Source: Pedobacter gandavensis
Lineage (GTDB): Bacteria; Bacteroidota; Bacteroidia; Sphingobacteriales; Sphingobacteriaceae
NCBI RefSeq assembly: GCF_014172405.1
Contig: NZ_WNXC01000004.1
Coordinates: forward strand, 248,001-312,000
Direction of reading: 5' to 3'
Length of the DNA stretch: 64,000 nt
The notes under the pieces are model-generated. The model was not told the DNA's origin. It saw only the letters and a list, made by a program, of their open reading frames with translations, and did no database searches. Every line of letters begins with the position of its first letter. The first letter of the stretch is position 1. Of this stretch, positions 1 to 8,257 are shown piece after piece. A program made the translations under genes and the position numbers.

Positions 1-1766
1 AAATTTATGGCTTTCGAGTTTACAGTCGGATCTTTGGGCACATAGTTTCTCAAAATATTGCCGGAGAAATTGGCAGAAAGCCCTTTTCCGATTTCGATTC
101 CCATGTTCAAGTTCTGCTTAAAAGACTTGATGAGGAGCAGATCGGAAGAGGAATGCATCTGATCGACCATAGAACTGATCCATGTCAGGTACCCTCCATT
201 AAACTTCCAGCCCGTTTTTAAACCATATTCCGCAATTCTGCCGGCAAGCAGAGACTGTTTGAACCTTCCGGTATCCAATGCAGGATTCAATTGTCGTTCA
301 TTGTAATCGAACAGGAGGCCGACCGACATTCGCTTAAATTGAAGGGTAAATTCGTTATTCGACTGTAGTAATCCGCGGTTGATACCGGGGTAATTGGCAT
401 CTGTATGATTAAGGCCGAGCCTGGCTATAATCCACGGACTAAAATATTGATAATTTGCAGCTACACTGCTCCCATTCCTTCTGAATTGTTGTTCAGGACG
501 ATAAAACGCTTCAGTACTTACACCTGCACGAAGCATCAGGTGGTGATATTTATTCCAGTTTAACTCATAAGTACTCCTATTCAGGAGACTATTGATCTGA
601 TTTTCGCGGTCAAAGCTAGCGATCGTCTGGTTTTCCAATTGTTGATTTCCAGCGAAACTAAACGTTTGTGTACCACTTAATATCTTTGCATCGCCAATGC
701 GACTATTCAAGCCTAATACTTCTGCCCGATAATTCCTGCCGTTGTTGTAAGCTATTCGTGCGCCCATTCCATCAATGAGGAATTCGCTAAAATCAGATTG
801 ATCTCCTACCGAGAGCAGCCATTGTTTACTGCGGTAGTTTATAAAAGCGTATCTGGAGGAGCCATCCAGCTGTGAATTGAAATTATCTGTTCTATAATTA
901 AAGCTCAGATCACGGCCTTTACCGAGCTCCAGCTTCCCATTACTATTTACATAAAAACTTTTCTGGTCGTTGGTGAAATTTTGCGCTACAAATTCCACAC
1001 TCATTGGAAAGTTGTACCATCCCGAAGGGTTTTCGGCGAATACCGTTCCAAATGCGGAAACCTTTTGAAGCAGCAATTGGTTTTCTTTCTTTTGATTGGT
1101 CACCTGTAGGGTTATTTCCTGATTTTTGAAATCATCCAACATTTTTGTGGCCAGGCCAAAGCTATAATTGAGCAGGGTATCTTTTCCTGACTCAAGCCTA
1201 ACCTTGGTATTTTTTCCCTGTTTGAGAGGTAATGAAGTATTAACCAGTACATTCAACTCTTCTGTAGCATTGCCTTTATTGCTCAATAATAACTGGAAAG
1301 TCTGGTCTTTATTTGCCTTTGACAAAACCAGATTTGGACGAAGCAAAGTTGCCTTCCACCTGGAATTGGAACCAACGCTAGCGGCAAACGCATAGGTTGT
1401 CCTTTCTGAATATCCTGCTACCTGCAGGAATAATTGGATCGGGTATACACCGGAAGCAGATTGTATAGCAGCAGCTAACCTTAATGGTAAGGACAGTGTC
1501 TGATTTGGCCCCAGTTCAAAGACCCTTCTATTGTCGAAAAGCAATTGCCATCCCTCCGGAACTTCCGCTGCGATAGTCAGCTTACGCGTAATGGCAGAGG
1601 TATTCCTCAACACCACAGTATTAAAACTATAGGTATTTCCATTTTGCATTACCGTATCCTTCAGGAAAGTAAGATTCACAGATTGGCCACTGGCCGTTGT
1701 TAAAAAGCCAGGGCATAGAAAACCCATGAAAATAAAGAAAGCCCTGTTAATCAGGGCTTTCTTCAT
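1..1766 (-). CDS. Large outer-membrane beta-barrel protein, usher-like candidate (partial, 3' end outside window)
   Basis: Open reading frame on the minus strand from an ATG at 1766 to the left window edge (about 588 residues visible, no stop). It begins with a signal peptide (KKALINR, then a hydrophobic stretch ending around TTASGQ). Next comes an Ig/NEW3-like beta domain (about residues 30-125), then a long region of alternating aromatic and polar strands typical of an outer-membrane barrel (for example WLLSVGDQSDF and AEYGLKTGWKFNGGYLTW). It starts 26 nt after the stop of a small secreted protein gene, and a PapD-like chaperone is encoded divergently nearby. By position, size and barrel character it could be the usher or secretion pore of this locus. 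That role is inferred from context; I do not recognise a canonical usher motif. A generic OMP is the alternative. A terminator-like hairpin lies in its first codons. Confidence 0.6.
   Translation of the reverse strand, partial: MKKALINRAFFIFMGFLCPGFLTTASGQSVNLTFLKDTVMQNGNTYSFNTVVLRNTSAITRKLTIAAEVPEGWQLLFDNRRVFELGPNQTLSLPLRLAAAIQSASGVYPIQLFLQVAGYSERTTYAFAASVGSNSRWKATLLRPNLVLSKANKDQTFQLLLSNKGNATEELNVLVNTSLPLKQGKNTKVRLESGKDTLLNYSFGLATKMLDDFKNQEITLQVTNQKKENQLLLQKVSAFGTVFAENPSGWYNFPMSVEFVAQNFTNDQKSFYVNSNGKLELGKGRDLSFNYRTDNFNSQLDGSSRYAFINYRSKQWLLSVGDQSDFSEFLIDGMGARIAYNNGRNYRAEVLGLNSRIGDAKILSGTQTFSFAGNQQLENQTIASFDRENQINSLLNRSTYELNWNKYHHLMLRAGVSTEAFYRPEQQFRRNGSSVAANYQYFSPWIIARLGLNHTDANYPGINRGLLQSNNEFTLQFKRMSVGLLFDYNERQLNPALDTGRFKQSLLAGRIAEYGLKTGWKFNGGYLTWISSMVDQMHSSSDLLLIKSFKQNLNMGIEIGKGLSANFSGNILRNYVPKDPTVNSKAIN
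1738..1760 (-). terminator. Terminator-like hairpin inside the 5' end of the barrel-protein gene
   Basis: Perfect 9-bp inverted repeat (AAAGCCCTG / CAGGGCTTT) with a 5-nt loop, followed on the minus strand by a T-rich stretch (CTTTATTTT). It covers about codons 3-10 of the barrel-protein gene, 33-55 nt past the stop of the preceding subunit gene. It could act as a partial terminator or attenuator that lowers expression of the barrel protein relative to the subunits. Confidence 0.5.
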
Positions 1767-1792
1767 CAACTGTATGATGGTCAAGAAATTTC

Positions 1793-2323
1793 TTATTGAT
1801 TGGTCATGGTATAAACTACGCCGATCGTATACTCGCCCGTTTGGTAAGTATATCCAGGTACTGCTTTGTAATCCAACGTAAAGTTACCAGAACCACGGCT
1901 ACCTGAGGCCACTGTAATTGCTGCTCCGGTACTTGCAGGTAGAGCCTGGTAAGTACCGCCGGTTTTACGAATTTGCAATACGGAAGTTGGCATTGGAGAG
2001 GCATCAGCAACCTTACTGTTTGCTGTAGATGCGAAAACGAATTCCGGTGCATTTGCAATTGCAGTGACTTTCCATAAATGGTTGGATTTATAGTTCATGG
2101 TGTTTACTGCTGCCAGTTCAATGCCACCTGCGGCATCATAGTTCGACAAAGCGTCAAAACTGAATGTTTGTAGGGTACCTGGTGTTAAAGCAAGATCAAA
2201 TACCTCTTTAATGATGATCTTCATGTTTTGTGTACGGGTAGTGGTGGTCCCCGTTGCTACCTGAGCAGTAGCCGACACAGCTCCGGCGCAAATTACCGTT
2301 AGTGCAAGTAAAATTTTTTTCAT
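1793..2323 (-). CDS. Secreted subunit-like protein (pilin/coat-like), 176 aa
   Basis: Signal peptide at residues 1-20 (KKILLALTVICAGAVSATAQ), then a roughly 155-residue Thr/Ala/Val-rich beta domain without cysteines. The C-terminus, YQTGEYTIGVVYTMTNQ, has the alternating pattern of a last beta-strand in spore-coat-U/WxL-like or pilus subunits. The next two proteins end in a comparable way (YQTQEYIGDFYFTISDQ; GNYTLKFHFRLCHY), so the three appear to be distant paralogues. The ATG at 2323 gives a complete signal peptide. The gene lies between the 161-aa paralogue and the barrel protein, all on one strand. It is probably a secreted structural subunit; the exact family is not recognised. Confidence 0.65.
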   Translation of the reverse strand: MKKILLALTVICAGAVSATAQVATGTTTTRTQNMKIIIKEVFDLALTPGTLQTFSFDALSNYDAAGGIELAAVNTMNYKSNHLWKVTAIANAPEFVFASTANSKVADASPMPTSVLQIRKTGGTYQALPASTGAAITVASGSRGSGNFTLDYKAVPGYTYQTGEYTIGVVYTMTNQ

Positions 2324-2414
2324 GTAATAAGTTTGTTATGAATAAATGGTATCCGGACTAGACAAATGGCATGCCACCAAAAACAGGTATATTCACCTAT
2401 ATAGCAAGGTATAG

Positions 2415-2445
2415 ATGGGGAAATGACTAAACGAGAATTCCCCAT
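2415..2445 (-). other. Intergenic hairpin between two subunit genes
   Basis: Inverted repeat ATGGGGAA / TTCCCCAT (8 bp, 15-nt loop) in the 179-nt gap between the 161-aa and 176-aa subunit genes. No T-tract follows on the minus strand, so an mRNA-stability or processing hairpin is more likely than a terminator. The rest of this gap shows no clear promoter. Confidence 0.4.
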
Positions 2446-2502
2446 AATGTAGAATATTGAGTAATTAAATACACACAACTACAAAGAAACATTTCATTAA
2501 AA

Positions 2503-2988
2503 TTATTGGTCAGAAATCGTAAAATAAAAATCTCCGATATATTCCTGAGTTTGATATTGAAAGGCCGGCAGGGCTCTCAAGTCAAATGGAACGACATACA
2601 ATCCCCGGTTATTTTGCACAGAAAAAGGCGTGTTGTTTTGCACGTTCGTATAAGTTCCAGTAGTCGATGCCTTGATGCCAATCACACTTGCCGGCATGGG
2701 CGTGGCCGTAATTTGTGGCGATAGTATATTATTTGACACCGTTAACGTTAATTTCCAGGGCACATTTGCCTTTACTGTTGCCGTGATCATTCCTAGTTTA
2801 AAAATCCCATTGTCATAATCAGTTAGGGCAGAAAAATCAAAAACACTGCTGGTATTACCCAAGGAGACATCCAACACTTTATAAACATTGATGGTACGAC
2901 TGGTGCTGAGGTAACGTTGCGCCTTTAGCTTTGCCGACAAAGCGCAGGCGAAAAAGAGAAAAAAAAGCATTAGCCTGTAAATCTTCAT
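2503..2988 (-). CDS. Secreted subunit-like protein, 161 aa
   Basis: N-terminal signal peptide (about residues 1-23: short basic start, hydrophobic FFLFFACALSA, cleavage near KLKA). A beta-rich domain follows, with the local pattern ALTDYDNGIFKLGMITATVKA. This parallels ALSNYDAAGGIELAAVNT in the 176-aa neighbour, so the two are homologous despite low overall identity. It ends in a strand-like tail (EYIGDFYFTISDQ). The ATG at 2988 directly abuts the upstream gene, whose stop is at 2990, which suggests translational coupling. Likely a structural subunit of the same surface assembly. No enzymatic motif is visible. Confidence 0.62.
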   Translation of the reverse strand: MKIYRLMLFFLFFACALSAKLKAQRYLSTSRTINVYKVLDVSLGNTSSVFDFSALTDYDNGIFKLGMITATVKANVPWKLTLTVSNNILSPQITATPMPASVIGIKASTTGTYTNVQNNTPFSVQNNRGLYVVPFDLRALPAFQYQTQEYIGDFYFTISDQ

Positions 2989-2989
2989 A

Positions 2990-3517
2990 TCAATAATGGC
3001 ATAATCTGAAGTGAAACTTTAGGGTGTAATTACCTGGTGCCTGTACATAAGTATTCATGTTAGACAAGGTAACGGTAAGATTATACACATCTCCAGCAGC
3101 ATTTGTGGTCGAAGTACGCTGAGTTAAGAGTTGATAAGCTGCCGAAAGATTAGGCGTGCTCAAGGTAATGGCAGCAGCACCATTACTGCTACTGATACTT
3201 GGCGTAATCTTAAAATTACTGAGCGGAAAGGGCGTCGTGACACCGTTGGGCAAAACCATTTCTCCTGCCACATATAGACGGTATTTACTCCCTCTTGACA
3301 CCACATTTAGCACCATATTATTGGTATATACCTGTGCAGTTTCAAACTGATTTAAAGTACTCAATGTAAACGAAGTGGCCGCTTGAGAATTCATAACCAG
3401 CTTATTTTGATTGGCATTGCCACTCTCCAGACAAGTACCTGGATCTGCTGGCTGTGCAAAGGCCTCCTTACAAAAGACCAGCCCCATAAAAAATATAAAA
3501 AGACAATACCATCTCAT
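2990..3517 (-). CDS. Secreted subunit-like protein with a terminal Cys pair, 175 aa
   Basis: The start is placed at the ATG at 3517, because this gives a normal signal peptide (RWYCLFIFFMGLVFCKEAFAQ). An upstream in-frame start at 3595 would add 26 residues unlike a signal sequence. The mature protein starts with PADPGTCLESGN and ends with KFHFRLCHY, so one Cys near each end could form a disulfide closing the beta domain. It is the first gene of the minus-strand set and is divergent from the chaperone gene. The only unpaired-looking feature that separates it from the two paralogues is this Cys pair. It may be the tip or adaptor subunit, which is inference only. Confidence 0.6.
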   Translation of the reverse strand: MRWYCLFIFFMGLVFCKEAFAQPADPGTCLESGNANQNKLVMNSQAATSFTLSTLNQFETAQVYTNNMVLNVVSRGSKYRLYVAGEMVLPNGVTTPFPLSNFKITPSISSSNGAAAITLSTPNLSAAYQLLTQRTSTTNAAGDVYNLTVTLSNMNTYVQAPGNYTLKFHFRLCHY

Positions 3518-3646
3518 ATGCAAAATAGAATATCGCCGCAGATTGCAAAAATCGACCCAAAATAAGCTGAACAATTTTCCTGCAGCATTTAGCATTATTA
3601 TTGCAAGAAGCCCAACAAAATCTCTAACCCAACAAAATTCTCATTT

Positions 3647-4462
3647 ATGAAGCAGATGCGATGCTTGCTTATTTTAATCGTTTTCCTATTTAGCTTTACC
3701 GATATCAGCCATGCACAAAGGGTCAATATCAATCCCACTCAATTGAACTTTAATACTGCGGCAGGGGAAACCAGCACACAAACCCTGACGATTTCCAATG
3801 TTTCAGATGAAAAACAAGTTTTCCAACTTTCGGTTGGCGACTGGTTACGCGATAGCCTTGGCAACCACCAATACCTACCCGCAGGGAAACTAAGGCGGTC
3901 TTGCGCGCCTTGGATCAGCTTGGAGAATGTTTTTGTGGAGTTGGAACCCCGAACAGCAAAGGACATCCGGATCACCCTTGCTGCGCCAGCAGACAGCATG
4001 CAAATGAAAGAAATGAAATGGGCAATGCTATTCATTCAAAGTGTAAAAGAGCAAGTTGGAAACAAAAAGAAAAAAGGTAAGGTAAATGCAGTGATCAATG
4101 AGATTTTCAGGTTCGGAATTCATATTTATCAGATTCCTCCCGGAGTTCATGATTACTCGGCTAAAGCGCTTATGCTCCGCGAAGACCCGGTTACCAGAGG
4201 GCTTTACAACTTTACCATAGAAAATACAGGAAACATCATGCTGCAATGCTTTGCCCACCTGGAGCTGACCAATATGGAAAGTGGCGAAGAAATTAAACTG
4301 CCAAATACCGAATTCCCAATCTTTCCGGAGGCGAAAAGAACAATTCCACTGCAATTGCCAGCGAACCTTAAAAAAGGTCGTTATTCCGTACTTGCTTTAT
4401 TAGAGTACCATGATGACCTCCCTTTAGAGGCCATAGAAATGACCATCGAGATTAAAACTTAA
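3647..4462 (+). CDS. PapD-like periplasmic chaperone candidate, 271 aa
   Basis: A signal peptide (about 1-23, ending SHAQ) is followed by an immunoglobulin-like domain with the layout of fimbrial chaperones: a first strand VNINPTQLNFNTAAGE, the segment STQTLTISNVSDEKQVFQLSV, a conserved-looking PWISLENVFVELEPRTAKDI where chaperones carry the phrase before the G1 strand, then MKWAMLFIQ. A second beta domain (about 150-271) starts with FGIHIYQIPPG. The gene is divergent from three subunit-like genes and a barrel protein. Its 3' end overlaps the convergent patatin gene by 11 bp. The role is inferred from fold-like pattern and context. It could instead be a generic secreted Ig-fold protein. Confidence 0.6.
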   Translation: MKQMRCLLILIVFLFSFTDISHAQRVNINPTQLNFNTAAGETSTQTLTISNVSDEKQVFQLSVGDWLRDSLGNHQYLPAGKLRRSCAPWISLENVFVELEPRTAKDIRITLAAPADSMQMKEMKWAMLFIQSVKEQVGNKKKKGKVNAVINEIFRFGIHIYQIPPGVHDYSAKALMLREDPVTRGLYNFTIENTGNIMLQCFAHLELTNMESGEEIKLPNTEFPIFPEAKRTIPLQLPANLKKGRYSVLALLEYHDDLPLEAIEMTIEIKT

Positions 4463-6812
4463 ATCCTATAGAGAGGTACATCCGCCATGGATTTCTGTCG
4501 AAGCCATTGGTTTTAGCAATAGAGAAATTGATGGGACCTATAAAAGACATATAACCCAGTTTCGCTCCATAGCCAAAAAGGTAATCATTATTAACGGCGA
4601 CTTTAAAAGGATTAAGTCCACCATTTTCCCAAGCCAGATTAACCTGCGGTGTCAAATATAGATTACCACGCAGGTTGTATTGAAGGGCGAGGCCAAAGCT
4701 GGTTACATTCGCTACACCGAACTCCCCTCTTTTCAACCCTATAAAATTACTCTGCCCAATGTCCTGACGTGGGTCAATCCCTCCCATAGAAAACTTCGCA
4801 TTTTCATACATATAGGCTGCATCGAAGCCATATTTATCCGAATAATTAAAGCCCCAGGTGGCCGAGGCACTTAGGGAAATCCGCCTACTCAACCTTTCCA
4901 CATAGTGCTCACTGAGGAAAAACCGGAATATATTTCCAGGTAAACCTCCCGGCGGTGGGTTGAGGAAATCGTAAATCAACAGCCCTCTGGTATCCGTAGA
5001 ATCTGGCATCTTGGTACTGATCCTGTTGTTAACCAGGTATTTCGCCTGAACAACTAAGGTGTTCCCTTTTTTTGGGAAGTACAGATTATCCAAAGTGTTT
5101 TGTTTAAACAACAGTGCTAAAGCCTCATTACTGTGGCGATAAAGTGTGCGAATATCATTCCCTTCTCCAAAGAAACGCTTGAAAAGATTTGGCCCCCTTT
5201 TAATGGCTTCATTCTCATTGCTTAGGCTCAAAGCGACCGCAGTGGATCGGCCAAGACTATAGCCCAATGCGACTTCTGATGTTAGCGTATTGTTGAAATA
5301 GTTTTCATCAGAAATCAATCGGTATAAAATGGAATTGTTTTGTAAAGCCTGATAGTTGAAGGAAGCTTTAAACCACAGCCTGTTGCCACTATTGATGAAT
5401 TTATAGTAGTCGAAACGCCCTTTGAAACGCTCAGAAAGATCCACAGTAGCCAGTAGTCTGGATTTCCGCAAGAAGATGTTCCGGTACGTATAATTGATGA
5501 TCAGGCCTGCACTTTGTTCCGTATCATAATGAACTGCCGCTTTAAACACACCCGGTTTCCCCTGTTTGAGTCTCATATTGAGCGTTAAACCGGTATCCGC
5601 ATTGTTTTCAAAAGTGTAATACACCTTATCAAAAAACTGGGTTCCGAAAAGGTCTTCCACCCCTTCATTTAATTTCTTTAGGCCAATTGGCCGGCCCGTT
5701 TTCAATCCGAGGCGCGAATTGGCAAATTGTTCCATCACCGGTAGGTCTAAAGGCTGGCCTTTATCGTTCTGATATACGATTTCTGTAACGGGTAAATTGG
5801 GGTCTTTAACTTCCCTGGAGAAGCTATCTAACTTATATTTCTTCTGATCCTCAGCAATTTTTATGAGTTGAGGCAGGTATTTCCGGGCTTCCTGCTCGCC
5901 GATTTCGATGATCCGCTTATTCCTGTAAAAATCTGCAGCAGAAAAATCGCTGAGGGCCTGTGTAAAATCTACCACTACATCTGCCAGGGCTTCCTGCTTT
6001 TTAGCATCTTCCACTGACCGGAATGCATGGGTCTGATAGATGAGTTTCATCGGGTTTTCAATCTCTTTCTCCGTGAACAGGCGGAAGCCTGTATAACCGC
6101 CAATTACAATATCGGCACCCATATCTTTCACTTCCTGTACCGGGAAATTACGATCTAAACCGCCATCCACCAATAAATGTCCATCAATCCATACCGGTGC
6201 AAAGGCCGCCGGAATAGCCAATGTAGCCCTAATTGCTAAGGGCAAAGAACCCTTATGTTGTAAGACCAATCCTCCGTTCACAATATCCGAAGAGGTAATC
6301 GTAATGGGAATTGGGAGTTTATTAAAATCGTTAATGTGTTTGGCAGAATAAGTTAAGGTATTGAGCACTTCCGACATATACTGCCCTTCGATCATGGCAC
6401 TCGGTAACCTGGGTCTACCACCCAAGACCGGAAACTCGATCATATAGTTATCATACTCGTCTTTCTCCTCGATATTGATTTGCCTTAGGGGTACTTTATT
6501 GCTCAATACCCGGCGCCAATTGATCCCTAACGCTATTTTTTTAAGGGTATCGGGATGATAACCTATCGCATATAAACCGCCAAAAATTCCTCCGGCACTG
6601 GTTCCGGAAATGTAATCGACTTTGATACCCAGCGAATCAATCAGCCTCAACAGACCAATATGCGCCATTCCTTTTGCACCACCTCCACTCAATGCCAATC
6701 CTATCTTCGGTCGGCCGCCATCTTTACCCTTCGTTTGCGCAAATATTTGGTTGCGATTAGCAAAACACAAATAAAACATTAACGATAAGCAGCAGACAAC
6801 TCTCTTGAACAT
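4452..6812 (-). CDS. Patatin-like phospholipase with C-terminal Omp85-type barrel, 786 aa
   Basis: A signal peptide (1-25) is followed by a patatin domain with the oxyanion motif GGGAKG (about 43-48), the lipase motif GTSAG with nucleophile Ser72, and the catalytic DGG (in LLVDGGLDRNFPV). The Ser-Asp dyad is therefore intact. After about residue 330 come a POTRA-like segment and a surface-antigen/BamA-like barrel ending in aromatic F (LSIGFKF). This architecture matches PlpD-like type Vd phospholipases, which are anchored in the outer membrane through the barrel, and is common in Bacteroidota. It is transcribed alone, convergent with the chaperone gene. Substrate is unknown; lysophospholipid or phospholipid hydrolysis is the family expectation. 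Confidence 0.9.
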   Translation of the reverse strand: MFKRVVCCLSLMFYLCFANRNQIFAQTKGKDGGRPKIGLALSGGGAKGMAHIGLLRLIDSLGIKVDYISGTSAGGIFGGLYAIGYHPDTLKKIALGINWRRVLSNKVPLRQINIEEKDEYDNYMIEFPVLGGRPRLPSAMIEGQYMSEVLNTLTYSAKHINDFNKLPIPITITSSDIVNGGLVLQHKGSLPLAIRATLAIPAAFAPVWIDGHLLVDGGLDRNFPVQEVKDMGADIVIGGYTGFRLFTEKEIENPMKLIYQTHAFRSVEDAKKQEALADVVVDFTQALSDFSAADFYRNKRIIEIGEQEARKYLPQLIKIAEDQKKYKLDSFSREVKDPNLPVTEIVYQNDKGQPLDLPVMEQFANSRLGLKTGRPIGLKKLNEGVEDLFGTQFFDKVYYTFENNADTGLTLNMRLKQGKPGVFKAAVHYDTEQSAGLIINYTYRNIFLRKSRLLATVDLSERFKGRFDYYKFINSGNRLWFKASFNYQALQNNSILYRLISDENYFNNTLTSEVALGYSLGRSTAVALSLSNENEAIKRGPNLFKRFFGEGNDIRTLYRHSNEALALLFKQNTLDNLYFPKKGNTLVVQAKYLVNNRISTKMPDSTDTRGLLIYDFLNPPPGGLPGNIFRFFLSEHYVERLSRRISLSASATWGFNYSDKYGFDAAYMYENAKFSMGGIDPRQDIGQSNFIGLKRGEFGVANVTSFGLALQYNLRGNLYLTPQVNLAWENGGLNPFKVAVNNDYLFGYGAKLGYMSFIGPINFSIAKTNGFDRNPWRMYLSIGFKF

Positions 6813-6869
6813 AAGCTTTTCATTTGGGAATTCTAAATATCAGAATTTAATCATGAAAAGTACTGCTGA

Positions 6870-8129
6870 TTAATAATCTACATGATAATCTTTAGGGAAT
6901 TTCTGACTGCTCCAGGCTTTTTTCGCGGTCCAATCTGCTTTTGGTGCCGACCAAAATTGGTTGTCGGCAGGCAAACCAAGGGGTAGAAAAGAAAGGGTAG
7001 CCATATACAAACTGCCGGTAGAGGTATAATAATCGGCGATATCCGGATCATGCCCAACGAAACCCAACAGCAACCAGCCATTTTTATCAAATGTTCCAGG
7101 CCTATCATACATATTTTTCTTCACCTGCGTTAGCGCAGCCCGTACCTGTTCAGGTTTGATGGTCTCCGGAAGTTTGCCCAGCAATGCCACCTGGCTCAAG
7201 GCCTGAAAAGCACCGGTACGGTAGGTAATAGACCGTCCGATTGGCGGGAATGTACCTTCCGGAGAAATCATCCGTTCTTGTCCAACGGCATACCTGACCA
7301 TCCTCGACAAGGCCAGTTCATATTCTTTTTCAGTGACCAGCCCTTTATCCATCATGATCTTCATCGTATCCACCATCATTGGGTGGATCACAAAAGAGTT
7401 GTAATAATCAAAAGCAAAGTTTGGTCCATCACCGTAACAACCATCACCTTTATACCATTCGTTTAGTTTTTTAGGTCCATTATTTAATCTTTCTGTATCA
7501 GGTTCTTCTCCTACAGACAACAAAAACGCTTCCGTAATGGAACCAAATAAAAGCCAGTTGCTTTGAAAAGGCTTCCGGTTTCTTAGAGATTTGAAAGCGG
7601 AAATGATTCTTCCTTTGGTTTGGGCATCCAATGGCTCCCAAAGTGCTTTTGGCGCTCGTATAAAGGTCTGGGCTAAATATGCGGCATCAACAATGGGCTG
7701 ATGGTCTGTTTTAAAATTCAACTGATCCGGACTGGAAGGATCAAAACAGCGCGTCAACCCTTGCAACACGTCATTTCTCATCTTTTTTCTATAGGCACCC
7801 TCTTCTGTCGCGTCATCAGGCAGGGAAAGCCATGGGGCAATGCCGGCAAAAGTCCGACCCACCGCTTCCAGATAAGTGACATGGATAGAACGATTATCAA
7901 ACGTAGGTGACTTCTCTACCAGCATATTCTGCTTTAAAGTGCCATTGGCTAGATTCTCCGTTACTGGACTGGCGATTTTATACAATAGCTTCCACCAATA
8001 TTCACGGTCATTTTTAGGCTTATTCCCGGTAGATAATATTTGTTTATCTATTGCCAAAAGTTCGCTTGGCTGTAACGTCCCAGCCATTCCTACCAGTGAT
8101 ACCGCAGCTAAAAATTTCCTTCTTTCCAT
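6870..8129 (-). CDS. DUF2264 domain-containing secreted protein, 419 aa
   Basis: The N-terminus MERRKFLAAVSLVGMAG contains a twin-arginine motif and hydrophobic stretch, so export by Tat is likely. The mature part has the alpha-helical DUF2264 pattern (REYWWKLLYKIASPVTENLA near the start; GDGCYGDGPNFAFDYYNSFV in the middle; FDKNGWLLLGFVGHDPDIADYYTSTGSLY near the end), suggesting an (alpha/alpha)6 glycan-active fold. Length fits the family. Proteins of this family often occur in Bacteroidota glycan-utilisation contexts, but no SusC/SusD pair is present here. A LacI-type palindrome lies in the divergent promoter region. Enzymatic activity is unproven. Confidence 0.85.
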   Translation of the reverse strand: MERRKFLAAVSLVGMAGTLQPSELLAIDKQILSTGNKPKNDREYWWKLLYKIASPVTENLANGTLKQNMLVEKSPTFDNRSIHVTYLEAVGRTFAGIAPWLSLPDDATEEGAYRKKMRNDVLQGLTRCFDPSSPDQLNFKTDHQPIVDAAYLAQTFIRAPKALWEPLDAQTKGRIISAFKSLRNRKPFQSNWLLFGSITEAFLLSVGEEPDTERLNNGPKKLNEWYKGDGCYGDGPNFAFDYYNSFVIHPMMVDTMKIMMDKGLVTEKEYELALSRMVRYAVGQERMISPEGTFPPIGRSITYRTGAFQALSQVALLGKLPETIKPEQVRAALTQVKKNMYDRPGTFDKNGWLLLGFVGHDPDIADYYTSTGSLYMATLSFLPLGLPADNQFWSAPKADWTAKKAWSSQKFPKDYHVDY

Positions 8130-8197
8130 ATCGTTTTAATAAATAACTTAGACCGAATATAGTAGAGATTCCTTGTTAATTATAGGGATCGACTGCG

Positions 8198-8207
8198 CAA
8201 ACGTTTG
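8198..8207. promoter_or_regulatory. Palindromic LacI/PurR-type operator candidate
   Basis: Perfect 10-bp palindrome CAAACGTTTG, in the wider context GCGCAAACGTTTGATT. It lies in the 128-bp divergent region between the DUF2264 gene and the EEP-family gene. LacI-family operators commonly have this CG-centred form. No LacI-type regulator is encoded in the window, so the regulator would act in trans. Confidence 0.4.
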
Positions 8208-8257
8208 ATTTAATATGCCAACACCGATTTCATTATAACCACAAAAAAAAGAACCAC

